Positions 1-7,663 are shown, numbered from the stretch's first letter. The stretch: DNA of 64,000 bases from Stenotrophomonas maltophilia (GCF_002205165.1 NZ_NIVS01000048.1:1-64000); one strand, 5' to 3'. Numbers and translations are program-made. Notes: a model not told the origin generated them from the sequence alone.

Positions 1-91
1 GGGGGCCCCTTTGCTGGACGCGCCGTAAATACGTCCCTGTAGGCTCGTAAGCGGCATCCATGCCGCTTAACGGTCCTGCAAAGGGGCCCCC
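1..91. repeat. Structured palindromic intergenic repeat, copy 1
   Basis: A 14-bp perfect outer stem (1-14 with 78-91, ending in five Gs/Cs) encloses a core with an inner hairpin (49-56 with 61-68, loop TCCA). A second copy in the opposite orientation lies at 292-387. The cores align closely, but the outer arms are unrelated in sequence while each still pairs with its partner, so the structure rather than the arm sequence is conserved. Similar intergenic units occur in Xanthomonadaceae genomes (from memory). The element sits downstream of nrdB; no transposase is attached. The window begins inside or exactly at its edge. Confidence 0.75.
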
Positions 92-173
92 GACCTCCTC
101 TGGATAGTGCGTCGTTGCGCGGTAGGGAGAGCGGCTTTGGCGGGTGCTTACGCGACTTGGTGGGGGGAAGAGC

Positions 174-196
174 AGCCGAGCATGGCTCGGCTTTAC
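174..196 (-). repeat. SMAG/REP-like palindrome (degenerate)
   Basis: Eight-base stem arms 174-181 and 185-192 around loop ATG, followed by TTAC, which is one base off the CTAC (GTAG on the other strand) tail typical of Stenotrophomonas GTAG repeats. It lies in the gene-free stretch downstream of nrdB. Confidence 0.5.
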
Positions 197-291
197 ACGA
201 TGTATGTGGATACCAAGGGGTGCATTGATGGTCATGGCACGTTGGTAGCAACCGCCTCTCCAACCGCACTGGGAGATCCATGGGAAGTGAC

Positions 292-387
292 CCGGGCAGG
301 CGAATGCAGGACCGTTGGGGCCGCATGGATGCGGCCCACGAGCCCACAAGGACGTGTTTACGGCGGGTCCAGCATTTGCCTGCCCGG
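292..387. repeat. Structured palindromic intergenic repeat, copy 2 (inverted)
   Basis: Outer stem 292-307 with 372-387 (15 of 16 positions pair) and inner hairpin 318-325 with 330-337 (loop TGGA). Read on the minus strand its 64-nt core matches copy 1 at 1-91 almost base for base. In the inner hairpin three base pairs differ between copies and all three changes are compensated on the other arm. The rest of the 92-480 stretch holds no convincing gene; the ORFs there lack ribosome-binding sites and overlap these hairpins. Confidence 0.7.
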
Positions 388-425
388 ATCACTTCTACTC
401 GCAATATCAGGACGCCAACGCTCTT

Positions 426-461
426 GCTTCAACGCTTCAACGCTTCAACGCTTCAACGCTT
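426..461. repeat. Tandem octamer repeat, 4.5 units
   Basis: GCTTCAAC is repeated four times (426-457) plus a half unit, immediately upstream of the nrdB terminator. It is a short simple-sequence tract, perhaps phase-variable in copy number. No coding region appears to depend on it. Confidence 0.8.
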
Positions 462-483
462 AAGCGAGTAAAGCGGGAAACGA

Positions 484-512
484 AAAAGCCCCGGAACAGG
501 TCCGGGGCTTTT
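484..512 (-). terminator. Rho-independent terminator of nrdB
   Basis: Stem 484-495 with 501-512 (AAAAGCCCCGGA and its complement), loop CAGGT region, with a run of T on the minus strand after the stem. It begins 25 nt past the nrdB stop codon. A/T runs on both sides make it potentially bidirectional. Confidence 0.85.
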
Positions 513-536
513 CGGAATCAGGACGTCAGCGTCAGA

Positions 537-1556
537 TCAGAACGACATGTCGAAAGACACTTCGCCCTTCACGCCCACCTGGTAGGCCGACGAACGGCGC
601 TCGAAGAAGTTGGTCAACTCCTGCACATCCTGCAGCTCCATGAAGCTCAGCGGATTGCGCACGTTGTACTTCTTCTCCATGCCCAGGCGATGGAAATGAT
701 TGTCCGCGCAATGCTGCAGATACTGGCGCATGTCACGCGTCGAAATGCCCGCTACACCGCCCGACAGCACGTCCTCGGCGAATTGCACTTCGCACTCGAT
801 CGCCTCGGCCAGCATGTCGTACACCTGCTGCTTCATCGCATCGTCGAACAGGTCCGGCTCTTCCTCGCGGATCACATCCACGCACTCGAAGGCGAACTCC
901 ATGTGCGCGCTCTCGTCGCGGAACACCCAGTTGGTGCCCGAAGCCAGACCGTTGAGCAGGCCGCGCGAACGGAAGTAGTACACGTAGGCGAAGGCCGCAA
1001 AGAAGAACAGGCCCTCGATGCACGCTGCGAAGCAGATCTGGTTGAGCAGGAACTGGCGACGCTCGTCACGGGTCTCGATGCGCTTCAGGTTCTGGATCGA
1101 GTCGATCCACTTGAAGCAGAAGTCCGCCTTCTTCTTGATCGAGTCGATGTTCTCCACCGCGTCGAACGCCTTGGCGCGCTCGTCCGGATCGGGCAGGTAG
1201 TTGTCGAGCAGGGTCAGGTAGAACTGCACGTGCAGCGCTTCTTCGTAAAGTTGGCGCGACAGGTACATGCGCGCTTCCGGCGCATTCAGATGCTGATACA
1301 GATTCAGCACCAGATTGTTGGACACGATCGAATCGCCGGTGGCGAAGAACGCGACCAGGCGGTGGATCAGGTGGCGCTCGCCCGGCGACATCTTGCCGTG
1401 CAGGTCGCTGATGTCGATCTGGAAGTTGATTTCCTCGACCGTCCAGGTGTTCTTGATCGCGTTGCGATACATGTCATAGAACTGCGGGTAGCGCATCGGG
1501 CGCAACGTCAGTTCGAAACCGGGATCGAGCAACATCTGGGTCGGCTTGTCGGCCAT
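537..1556 (-). CDS. nrdB: Ribonucleotide-diphosphate reductase, beta subunit (R2)
   Basis: This is the 339-residue radical-generating subunit of class Ia ribonucleotide reductase, which with NrdA reduces NDPs to dNDPs in the cytoplasm. The di-iron ligands expected for the family are all visible: Asp75, Glu106, His109, Glu181, Glu215 and His218 (EALH and ESAH motifs). Tyr113 lies four residues after the first His ligand, the position of the stable tyrosyl radical in E. coli R2, so this is not a Phe-type or Mn/Fe R2c enzyme. The ATG at 1556 is preceded by an AAGGA-like site. Unusually, nrdB is not directly behind nrdA: a small gene and two hairpins lie between. No promoter-sized gap is left upstream, so expression probably comes from read-through or from a start further upstream. 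Confidence 0.97.
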   Translation of the reverse strand: MADKPTQMLLDPGFELTLRPMRYPQFYDMYRNAIKNTWTVEEINFQIDISDLHGKMSPGERHLIHRLVAFFATGDSIVSNNLVLNLYQHLNAPEARMYLSRQLYEEALHVQFYLTLLDNYLPDPDERAKAFDAVENIDSIKKKADFCFKWIDSIQNLKRIETRDERRQFLLNQICFAACIEGLFFFAAFAYVYYFRSRGLLNGLASGTNWVFRDESAHMEFAFECVDVIREEEPDLFDDAMKQQVYDMLAEAIECEVQFAEDVLSGGVAGISTRDMRQYLQHCADNHFHRLGMEKKYNVRNPLSFMELQDVQELTNFFERRSSAYQVGVKGEVSFDMSF

Positions 1557-1579
1557 GGCCTATATCATCCTTCTTCTAA

Positions 1580-1609
1580 GGCTGGGCCACCAGATTTGGT
1601 GGCCCAGCC
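1580..1609 (-). terminator. Strong hairpin between the small gene and nrdB
   Basis: A perfect 13-bp stem (1580-1592 with 1597-1609) with a 4-nt loop lies ten bases past the stop codon of the small gene at 1619 and about 25 bases before the nrdB start. Only TT follows the stem on the minus strand, so it may act as a partial terminator or an mRNA stability element that sets the NrdB level. Confidence 0.6.
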
Positions 1610-1618
1610 GGTACAGCG

Positions 1619-1867
1619 TTAACGGGCTTTGTTCGCCTGGGAAACGACGCTACCCGCAAGCGCCTTTGTCTCAGCAGAGTACTTATCGCTTCCCAGCACC
1701 TTGGAAGCGATTCCTTCCATATGGGCTCCAGTCTGACTGCCGGTGTTCCTCTGGGCCATAGCTGACCCAGCCAACTGCCGGGCGATGTGAGACGACCCCT
1801 TATCAAGAAGAGTCTTAGAAGCGAGGGACGCGATGGAACCAGAGGTTCCCTTAGTGTTTTTACTCAT
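1619..1867 (-). CDS. Small internally duplicated protein between nrdA and nrdB
   Basis: An 82-residue protein of unknown function. It consists of two copies of one ~28-residue motif: residues 12-39 and 50-77 share IAS-ASK-L-D...LAGS...Q. It has no signal peptide, membrane segment or cysteine, and is Ser/Ala/Lys rich, basic and probably cytoplasmic. The ATG at 1867 is preceded by GGGAG at good spacing; a GTG two codons upstream is the alternative. It lies between nrdA and nrdB on the same strand but is bracketed by strong hairpins (2025-2056 and 1580-1609), so it may be its own transcription unit. Small proteins of this repeat type occur widely in Proteobacteria as hypotheticals (from memory). 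A link to ribonucleotide reduction is not shown by the sequence. Confidence 0.75.
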   Translation of the reverse strand: MSKNTKGTSGSIASLASKTLLDKGSSHIARQLAGSAMAQRNTGSQTGAHMEGIASKVLGSDKYSAETKALAGSVVSQANKAR

Positions 1868-2024
1868 ATTCACTCCCGTGAACGTTTAAGGTTGCATGAG
1901 CTCAAACTTTGATCGGCCCCTAACTAAGTCCCAAGCGAATCGGTATAGTTAGCGAACTTCTTCCACGAAGTAGCTGATCAAAGACGTCCCGCCCAAGCGG
2001 TGATGGACGTTTTGTGAAGCATCT

Positions 2025-2056
2025 AAAGGGCCCCGAGCTACAACTCGGGGCCCTTT
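2025..2056 (-). terminator. Terminator after nrdA
   Basis: A 13-bp stem (2025-2037 with 2044-2056), loop CTACAA. The T run that would support minus-strand termination is short (TTT); on the plus strand eight Ts follow and run into the nrdA stop codon at 2060-2062. It should limit transcription from nrdA into the small gene and nrdB. Confidence 0.75.
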
Positions 2057-2059
2057 TTT

Positions 2060-4444
2060 TTACTGGCACGCCTCGCAGCTTTCCGGGTTTTCCAGCGAGC
2101 AGGCGACGGCTTCGACCGGGGTGTAGCTGCTAACGGTCGTCTTGGCGATCTTGGTCGCCGGGCGCGAACGCAGGTAGTACGTGGTCTTGATGCCCTGCTT
2201 CCAGGCGTACATGTACATGGAGGACATCGCGCCGATGTTCGGGCTTTCCATGAACAGGTTGAGCGAGGCGGACTGGTCGATGAAGGCGCCACGGTCGGCG
2301 GCCATGTCGATCAGCGAACGCATCGGCAGTTCCCAGGCGGTGCGGTACACGTGGCGCAGCGTTTCCGGGATCTGGGTGATGCCCTGGATCGAGCCTTCGG
2401 CCAGCTTGATCGCGTCGCGCATTTCCGGGGTCCAGTGGCCGAGCTTCTTGAGCTCGTTCACCAGGTAACGGTTGACCTGCAGGAAGTCGCCGGACAGCGT
2501 TTCGCGCTTGAACAGGTTGGACACCTGCGGCTCGACGCACTCGTAGCAACCAGCGATCGAGGCGATGGTCGCGGTCGGGGCGATCGCGATCAGCAGCGAG
2601 TTGCGCAGGCCGTGTTCCTTGATGCGCTCACGCAGGGCATCCCAACGCGCGGTGTCTTCGGGCACCACGTTCCAGGCATCGAACTGCAGCTCGCCGCTGG
2701 CCGCACGGGTGTCGGCGAAGGACGGGTGCTTGCCGCGTTCCTGGGCCAGCTCGCACGAGGTTTCCAGCGCGTGGAAGTAGATCGTTTCGGCGATCTGCTT
2801 GGACAGCGCGCGGGCCTCGGCACTGTCAAAGGCCAGACGCTTGCGGAAGAACACGTCCTGCAGGCCCATGCAGCCCAGGCCGACCGGACGCCAGCGCAGG
2901 TTGCCGCGGCGGGCGGTTTCGATCGGGTAGAAGTTCAGGTCGATCACGCGGTCGAGCTGACGCACGGCCAGGCGCACGGTGTCGGCCAGCTTGTCGAAAT
3001 CGAACTCGCCGTGGGTATCGAAATGGTTGCCCAGGTTGATCGAGCCCAGGTTGCACACCGCGGTCTCTTCGGCCGAGGTGATTTCCAGGATTTCGGTGCA
3101 CAGGTTGGACAGGTGGATCACGTTGCCCGGGCGCAGCGTCTGGTTGCTGGCGCGGTTGCACTTGTCCTTGAAGGTCATCCAGCCGTTGCCGGTCTCGGCC
3201 AGGGTACGCATCATCCGCGAGTACAGCTTGCGTGCGGAGATGGTGCGCTGGGCCTTGCCCTGGGCTTCGGCCTGCAGGTAGGCCTGCTCGAAGGCTTCGC
3301 CGAACAGATCGGTGAACTCGGGCACCACGCTCGGATCGAACAGCGACCATTCCTGGTCGGCCTCGACGCGCTGCATGAACAGGTCGGGGATCCAGTTGGC
3401 CAGATTCAGGTTGTGCGCACGGCGTGATTCGTCACCGGTGTTGTCACGCAGTTCGAGGAAGTCCTCGATATCGGCGTGCCAGGTTTCCAGGTACACACAG
3501 GCCGCGCCCTTGCGCTTGCCGCCCTGGTTCACCGCCGCCACGGACGAATCCATGGTCTTCAGCCACGGCACGATGCCGTTGGAATGGCCGTTGGTCGACT
3601 TGATCAGCGAACCGCGCGAACGCACTCGGCTGTAGCTGACGCCGATGCCGCCGCTGAACTTGGAGAGCTGGGCGATATCGCCGTACTTGGCGTAGATCGA
3701 CTCCAGCGAATCCTGCGGCGAATCCAGCAGGAAGCACGAGGACAGCTGCTCATGCGTGGTGCCGGAGTTGAACAGCGTCGGGCTGGACGGCAGGTAATCC
3801 AGGTTGCCCATGCGCTTGTACAGCGCCAGGGTTTCCGGCACGTCTTCGCTCAACGCGCTGGCGATGCGCAGGAAGAACTGCTGCGGGGTCTCGATCACCT
3901 TGCGGGTGTGCGGATGGCGCAGCAGGTAACGGTCGTACAGGGTACGCAGACCGAAGTAATCGAAGTGCAGGTCCAGCGACGGATCGATCGCGTCGTTGAG
4001 CTTGCGGGCGTTGATCTGCACGAACTCGAGCAGACGCGCGTTGATCAGGCCCACTTCGTGGCCGCGGCCGACCGACTGCGAGAACGCATGGATTTCCTGG
4101 CCGGACACTTCCTTGGCGATGAAGTTGGCCAGCAGGCGCGCGGCAAGGCGGCCGTACTCGGGCTCTTCACCGATCAGCAGCGCCGAGGTGCGGATGGACA
4201 GCTCGTCCAGCTCCTGGGTGGTCGCGCCGTTGTACAGGCCGGAGATGGTGCGGGTCGCAACGCGCATCGGATCCACCGCATGCAGACCTTCGCAGCAGCG
4301 CTGGACGGCGCGCACGATCTTGTTCAGGTCCACCAGTTCGGTCGTGCCATTGCGCTTGGTCACGCTCATGGCGGTCGCCGTGGGCGGCGAGGTCAGCAGG
4401 AATTCGCTTTCCTTATCGATAGCTGCGCTGGTTTCGGTGCTCAC
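2060..4444 (-). CDS. nrdA: Ribonucleoside-diphosphate reductase, alpha subunit (R1)
   Basis: The 794-residue catalytic subunit of class Ia ribonucleotide reductase. An ATP-cone allosteric domain occupies about residues 27-115 (SVTKRNG...), after a poorly conserved N-terminal extension. The central barrel contains SSCFLL (first redox cysteine), SNLCTEI (active-site N-x-C-x-E) and the second redox cysteine in the TAVCNLGS segment. The C-terminus ends in CEACQ, the CxxC shuttle reduced by thioredoxin or glutaredoxin. Transcription starts far upstream, at a promoter inside paired NrdR boxes near 4726-4773, giving a leader of about 280 nt. Its partner nrdB follows only after a small intervening gene. 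Confidence 0.97.
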   Translation of the reverse strand: MSTETSAAIDKESEFLLTSPPTATAMSVTKRNGTTELVDLNKIVRAVQRCCEGLHAVDPMRVATRTISGLYNGATTQELDELSIRTSALLIGEEPEYGRLAARLLANFIAKEVSGQEIHAFSQSVGRGHEVGLINARLLEFVQINARKLNDAIDPSLDLHFDYFGLRTLYDRYLLRHPHTRKVIETPQQFFLRIASALSEDVPETLALYKRMGNLDYLPSSPTLFNSGTTHEQLSSCFLLDSPQDSLESIYAKYGDIAQLSKFSGGIGVSYSRVRSRGSLIKSTNGHSNGIVPWLKTMDSSVAAVNQGGKRKGAACVYLETWHADIEDFLELRDNTGDESRRAHNLNLANWIPDLFMQRVEADQEWSLFDPSVVPEFTDLFGEAFEQAYLQAEAQGKAQRTISARKLYSRMMRTLAETGNGWMTFKDKCNRASNQTLRPGNVIHLSNLCTEILEITSAEETAVCNLGSINLGNHFDTHGEFDFDKLADTVRLAVRQLDRVIDLNFYPIETARRGNLRWRPVGLGCMGLQDVFFRKRLAFDSAEARALSKQIAETIYFHALETSCELAQERGKHPSFADTRAASGELQFDAWNVVPEDTARWDALRERIKEHGLRNSLLIAIAPTATIASIAGCYECVEPQVSNLFKRETLSGDFLQVNRYLVNELKKLGHWTPEMRDAIKLAEGSIQGITQIPETLRHVYRTAWELPMRSLIDMAADRGAFIDQSASLNLFMESPNIGAMSSMYMYAWKQGIKTTYYLRSRPATKIAKTTVSSYTPVEAVACSLENPESCEACQ

Positions 4445-4541
4445 GGCGTTTTCCTCTTGGCGTGATTTGGGGTGGTACAGCGTGGGTCTGCCTGGCAGGC
4501 GCCGGAACCGATGCAGAGATGCTCAAGGGTGGACTATCGGC

Positions 4542-4626
4542 GTCGCAGGAGCCGCGACCCGGGCAGGCAAGCCTGCGGGCGGTTCCCCTGCGTCACCGGT
4601 CCTCTCCCCCCGGAGAATCCTGCGAC
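4542..4626 (-). ncRNA. Structured 5' leader of nrdA mRNA
   Basis: The untranslated stretch between the predicted start site (~4723) and the nrdA ATG (4444) is about 280 nt and contains ordered pairing. A perfect 9-bp stem (4542-4550 with 4618-4626) closes a 67-nt loop that itself holds a 6-bp hairpin (4563-4568 with 4571-4576). No match to the B12 box of cobalamin riboswitches could be found, and no other riboswitch class was recognised. Its regulatory role is inferred only from length and pairing. Confidence 0.4.
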
Positions 4627-4725
4627 CGGCACCACACGCTGTACTTCGTGCGGTTGTCAGTAGGTCTTCAGGCCATCGGCGTGAAGGCAATACTCCCGTC
4701 GACTTGTGGTCGGCGGTACCGACGG

Positions 4726-4741
4726 CCACAAGATAGTGGGG
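4726..4741 (-). promoter_or_regulatory. NrdR box 2 (overlaps the -10)
   Basis: Eight of the ten central bases match the NrdR consensus (CAAGATAGTG against CAATATATTG). The box covers the predicted nrdA -10 element. Its start lies exactly 32 bp from box 1, about three helical turns, the spacing typical of NrdR operator pairs. Confidence 0.7.
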
Positions 4742-4758
4742 GTACCAGGTGTCGTCAA
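4730..4758 (-). promoter_or_regulatory. nrdA sigma-70 promoter
   Basis: On the minus strand TTGACG (4758-4753) and TATCTT (4735-4730) are separated by 17 bp. The two NrdR boxes flank and overlap these elements, so repression by the ATP/dATP-sensing regulator NrdR is the expected control. The start site would be near 4723. Confidence 0.7.
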
Positions 4759-4773
4759 CGCCAAATATAGTGA
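4758..4773 (-). promoter_or_regulatory. NrdR box 1
   Basis: ACGCCAAATATAGTGA fits the NrdR consensus acaCwAtATaTwGtgt at nearly all conserved positions. It lies just upstream of the -35 of the nrdA promoter and 32 bp from box 2. Confidence 0.75.
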
Positions 4774-5000
4774 ATTTCCCCAATCCCTTGCGGCGCAAGG
4801 ACCGGGCCGGAAAAGCGTCCGACGAACGGTCTGGACCTGTCGAAAGCGAGTGCGCAGTCAAGGGCAAATGGCCGGATTGTCCTCCTCGAAAACAGAACAA
4901 CGCCCGCTCACGCAGCCCTAACGAATGGCCGCCGGTCAGGGTGACTTCCGACCCGCGCCGGGGGCGCTCCGGGGTGCCACGCTCCGGTTGTCTCCTTTAT

Positions 5001-5834
5001 ATGAACGCGACCATGCGCCTGCCCCTGATCGGCTGTCTGATGGTGGGCCTGACCGTGGCCGGTACCGCCGCGGCGGGCGAGAGCAAGGCCCCGCAGCTCT
5101 CCTCCCGCCAGTGCGGGGTGAGCACGCCTTACAACGTGCTGGTGGACAGTGGTGGGATCTGGCTGCGCAACCGCGACCAGGTGCCGGCGGAGATCTTCTT
5201 CCACGATGGCGAGCTGAACATCGACCGGCAGCCGATCCCCGTCAGCGACGCCGATGCCCAGCGCCTGCGCCAGCTCGAATGGGGCACCCGCCAGCTGGTG
5301 CCTGCGGTGGCCGGAGTCGCCGGGGAAGCCACGGACATCGCCTTCGATGCGCTGGGCGCCACGGTGGAGATCATGACCGGCAGCCGCCGCAAGGCGCGCG
5401 AGGTGGATGGGCTGCGCAAGGATGCCCACGAGTACGTCGGCCGTACCCTGGGCCGCGGGATCTGGGAGCAGGACCTGTTCGGCGAGCAGTTTGAAGCCCG
5501 GATCGAGCAGGCCGCCGAGTCGATGTCGGCCTCGCTCGCCCGCGGCGTGATGTGGACGATGCTGACCGGCGGCTCGGACCGGATCGAGGCCCGCGCCGAG
5601 AAGATGGAGGCCGACCTGGAGCGCCGCATGGAGGCGCGCGGGCAGGCGCTGGAGGCGCAGGCCCAGTCGCTGTGCACCCAGGTGCTGGCACTGGATGCGA
5701 TCCAGCAGTCGCTGGAGGTGCGCTACCAGGGCAAGCCGCTGGCGATGATGGTGATGGACCGCGACGAGGATGCAGCGGTGCCGATCGCGCACGAACAGCC
5801 GCGCGGGGACGCGCTGGTGCTGCCCCCGTTGTAG
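5001..5834 (+). CDS. YggN-like DUF2884 exported protein
   Basis: A 277-residue exported protein resembling the DUF2884/YggN family. The ATG at 5001 gives MNATMRLPLIG... with a hydrophobic signal segment ending near AAA-GE; the in-frame ATG at 5013 is an equally possible start, since neither has a strong Shine-Dalgarno site. The mature part opens with a Cys and a GGIWLRNRD segment and contains long charged helices (about residues 195-235) likely to form a coiled coil. The open frame runs upstream to 4749, but that part overlaps the nrdA promoter and is rejected. Family function is unknown; location is probably periplasmic. About 550 nt separate it from nrdA, holding the divergent regulatory region. 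Confidence 0.85.
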   Translation: MNATMRLPLIGCLMVGLTVAGTAAAGESKAPQLSSRQCGVSTPYNVLVDSGGIWLRNRDQVPAEIFFHDGELNIDRQPIPVSDADAQRLRQLEWGTRQLVPAVAGVAGEATDIAFDALGATVEIMTGSRRKAREVDGLRKDAHEYVGRTLGRGIWEQDLFGEQFEARIEQAAESMSASLARGVMWTMLTGGSDRIEARAEKMEADLERRMEARGQALEAQAQSLCTQVLALDAIQQSLEVRYQGKPLAMMVMDRDEDAAVPIAHEQPRGDALVLPPL

Positions 5835-5839
5835 CAAGC

Positions 5840-5862
5840 ATCCACGCAGGGCGTGGATCTAC
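5840..5862 (-). repeat. SMAG/REP palindrome
   Basis: Arms 5840-5847 and 5851-5858 (ATCCACGC / GCGTGGAT) followed by CTAC. It lies directly after the YggN-like gene and forms a dimer with the element at 5873. Confidence 0.75.
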
Positions 5863-5872
5863 ATCACGGCCT

Positions 5873-5895
5873 ATCCAGGCCCGGCGTGGAGCTAC
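5873..5895 (-). repeat. SMAG/REP palindrome, second of a dimer
   Basis: Imperfect arms around ATCCAGGC / GCGTGGAG ending in GCTAC. It overlaps the last codons of zapE and, with the preceding unit, fills the space between the two convergent genes. Confidence 0.55.
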
Positions 5896-6992
5896 GCGCG
5901 GTGCGGGGTGCCCAGGTACTCGGCGCTCTGCATTTCGATCAGGCGCGAGGCGGTACGTTCGAACGCGCCCTGCAGGCGCACGCCGGAATACAGCCCGACC
6001 GGTGAATCGGTCGCGGTGCAGACCAGGTTGACGTGGCGGTCGTAGAGCTCGTCGATCAGATTGACGAAGCGGCGCGCAGCGTCTTCGTTGAGTTTGTCGA
6101 AGTGTGGGATGTCGCCCAGCAGCACGGTGTTGAACTCGTGCGCGATCTCGATGTAATCCGAGGGGCCGCGCGGGCCTTCGCACAGCGCCTTGAAATCGAA
6201 CCAGACGATGCTCTTGCCGCGGCCGCGCACCGGAATCTTGCGCGCTTCGATCTCGATGTTGCCCGCCTTGGCCGGCTGCCCACCGCTGAGCTCGGCCCAG
6301 CGGCCGGCCAGCCAGGCATCGCTGCCGGCATCGATCGGGGACTGGTACACCGGCGAGCGGGTCAGCGCGCGCATGCGGTAATCCTCGGTGCCTTCGGCGT
6401 ACAACTCTACGCAGTAGGTCTGCAGCAGCCCGATCGCGGGCAGGAAGCTGTCGCGCTGCAGCCCATTGAGGTACAGGTTCTCCACCGCCGTGTTGGAGGT
6501 GGTCACCAGGGTCACGCCCTCGGCGAACATGCGCTCGAGCAGGCGCGCCAGCAGCATTGCATCGCCGATGTCGGTGACGAAGAATTCATCCAGCACCAGC
6601 ACGCGCAGCTTGCTGCGCCATTCCTGGGCGATCTTCGCCAGCGGATCACTCTGCCCCTGGTGCTCGCGCAGGCGCTCGTGGATGCCACGCATGAAGCGGT
6701 GGAAATGGGTGCGGTACTTCTGTTCGATCGGCAGGCCGTCATAGAACAGATCGACCAGGAAGGTCTTGCCGCGCCCCACCCCGCCCCAGAAATACAGGCC
6801 CTTGACCGGCTCGGGCTTCTTCCAGAATGCGGAAAGGCGATCCAGCCAGCCGTCCTGCGCACTGTCGACCAGTGCGAGGTGGATGCGGTCCAGCTCGGCC
6901 AGGGCGGCATGCTGGGCCGGGTCGTTCTGCCATTCGCCCCGGGCCACGCCCTCGGCGTAGCGCTGCGACGGGGTCATCACGGTCTCGCTCAT
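5892..6992 (-). CDS. zapE: Cell division protein ZapE (AFG1-like ATPase)
   Basis: A 366-residue AFG1-family P-loop ATPase. In E. coli, ZapE associates with the Z-ring and matters under low oxygen or high temperature. Walker A reads GGVGRGKT and Walker B VLVLDEF, followed by an arginine-rich sensor region (LLERMF, TTSNT). The start at 6992 (MSETVMTPSQRYAEG) is chosen because its ATG overlaps the stop of the upstream hydrolase as ATGA, indicating translational coupling; a longer frame adds only ten residues inside the hydrolase gene. It is cytoplasmic or peripheral to the membrane. Confidence 0.9.
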   Translation of the reverse strand: MSETVMTPSQRYAEGVARGEWQNDPAQHAALAELDRIHLALVDSAQDGWLDRLSAFWKKPEPVKGLYFWGGVGRGKTFLVDLFYDGLPIEQKYRTHFHRFMRGIHERLREHQGQSDPLAKIAQEWRSKLRVLVLDEFFVTDIGDAMLLARLLERMFAEGVTLVTTSNTAVENLYLNGLQRDSFLPAIGLLQTYCVELYAEGTEDYRMRALTRSPVYQSPIDAGSDAWLAGRWAELSGGQPAKAGNIEIEARKIPVRGRGKSIVWFDFKALCEGPRGPSDYIEIAHEFNTVLLGDIPHFDKLNEDAARRFVNLIDELYDRHVNLVCTATDSPVGLYSGVRLQGAFERTASRLIEMQSAEYLGTPHRA

Positions 6993-7663
6993 GCCGCGTC
7001 GGGGGCGGGGTTGGGCAGCCACTGCTTGAGGCCATGGATGAGCGCGCCGCGCAGGTCGACGATCTTGCGGTGGAAGAAGTGGCTGGTATCGGGCATGCGC
7101 ACCAGTTCGTGCGGTGCATCCAGGCCATCCAGCCAGTCATAGACCGCCTGCGGATCGACGATCTCGTCTTCCTCGCCCTGGATCACCAGCCATTGGGCCG
7201 GCGGCTGCATGCCCTCGAAATCCCAGCGCCCGGCGGGCGGGGCGATCGAGATCAAGGTGGTCGGCTGCAGGTCGCCCGCGGCGCGCAACGAAACATACGC
7301 ACCAAAACTGAAACCGGCCAGCCACAGCGCCTGGCCGGGCCGCTGCGCGCGGACCCAGGCCGCGACGGCCTTGAGGTCGTCCTGCTCGCCCACGCCGTTG
7401 TCGAACGTGCCGGCCGAGTCGCCAACGCTGCGGAAGTTGAAGCGCACGGTGGCGATGCCCAGGTCGCGCAGCGAGCGCGCGGCCATGGTCACCACCTTGT
7501 TGTGCATGCTGCCGCCCTCGGTGGACAGGGGGTGGCAGACGATCGCCACCACCGGCTGCACCGCGACACCGGCCTCGGGCAGATCAACCACGACATCCAG
7601 CGGACCGACCGGTCCGTCCAGCGTCAGCGCACCGCTTTCTTGGGGAAATGGGGGATTGTGCAT
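6989..7663 (-). CDS. Alpha/beta hydrolase family protein
   Basis: A 224-residue single-domain alpha/beta hydrolase. The nucleophile elbow is GFSFGA, the probable acid is in GEEDEIVD and the His is in DTSHFFH, so the triad is complete. The segment CHPLSTEGGSMHNKVV is typical of a family of small, uncharacterised hydrolases. The start is placed at ATG 7663 (MHNPPFPQ); an in-frame ATG 11 codons upstream would run close to the divergent transporter gene. Its stop overlaps the zapE start by ATGA, so the two form an operon. The substrate is unknown. Confidence 0.85.
   Translation of the reverse strand: MHNPPFPQESGALTLDGPVGPLDVVVDLPEAGVAVQPVVAIVCHPLSTEGGSMHNKVVTMAARSLRDLGIATVRFNFRSVGDSAGTFDNGVGEQDDLKAVAAWVRAQRPGQALWLAGFSFGAYVSLRAAGDLQPTTLISIAPPAGRWDFEGMQPPAQWLVIQGEEDEIVDPQAVYDWLDGLDAPHELVRMPDTSHFFHRKIVDLRGALIHGLKQWLPNPAPDAA

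Noticed and set aside
426-461. CRISPR-like repeats
   Set aside because: Units are 8 bp and directly joined with no spacers; a simple tandem repeat.
107-463. Open frames in the first 500 bp
   Set aside because: They run through two hairpin repeats and a tandem octamer, have no ribosome-binding site and no recognisable protein features.
4445-4723. Cobalamin riboswitch in the nrdA leader
   Set aside because: The B12 box and the core GCCACTG segment were looked for on the minus strand and were not found.
4749-5000. N-terminal extension of the YggN-like protein
   Set aside because: It would translate the NrdR boxes and promoter of nrdA and hide the signal peptide.
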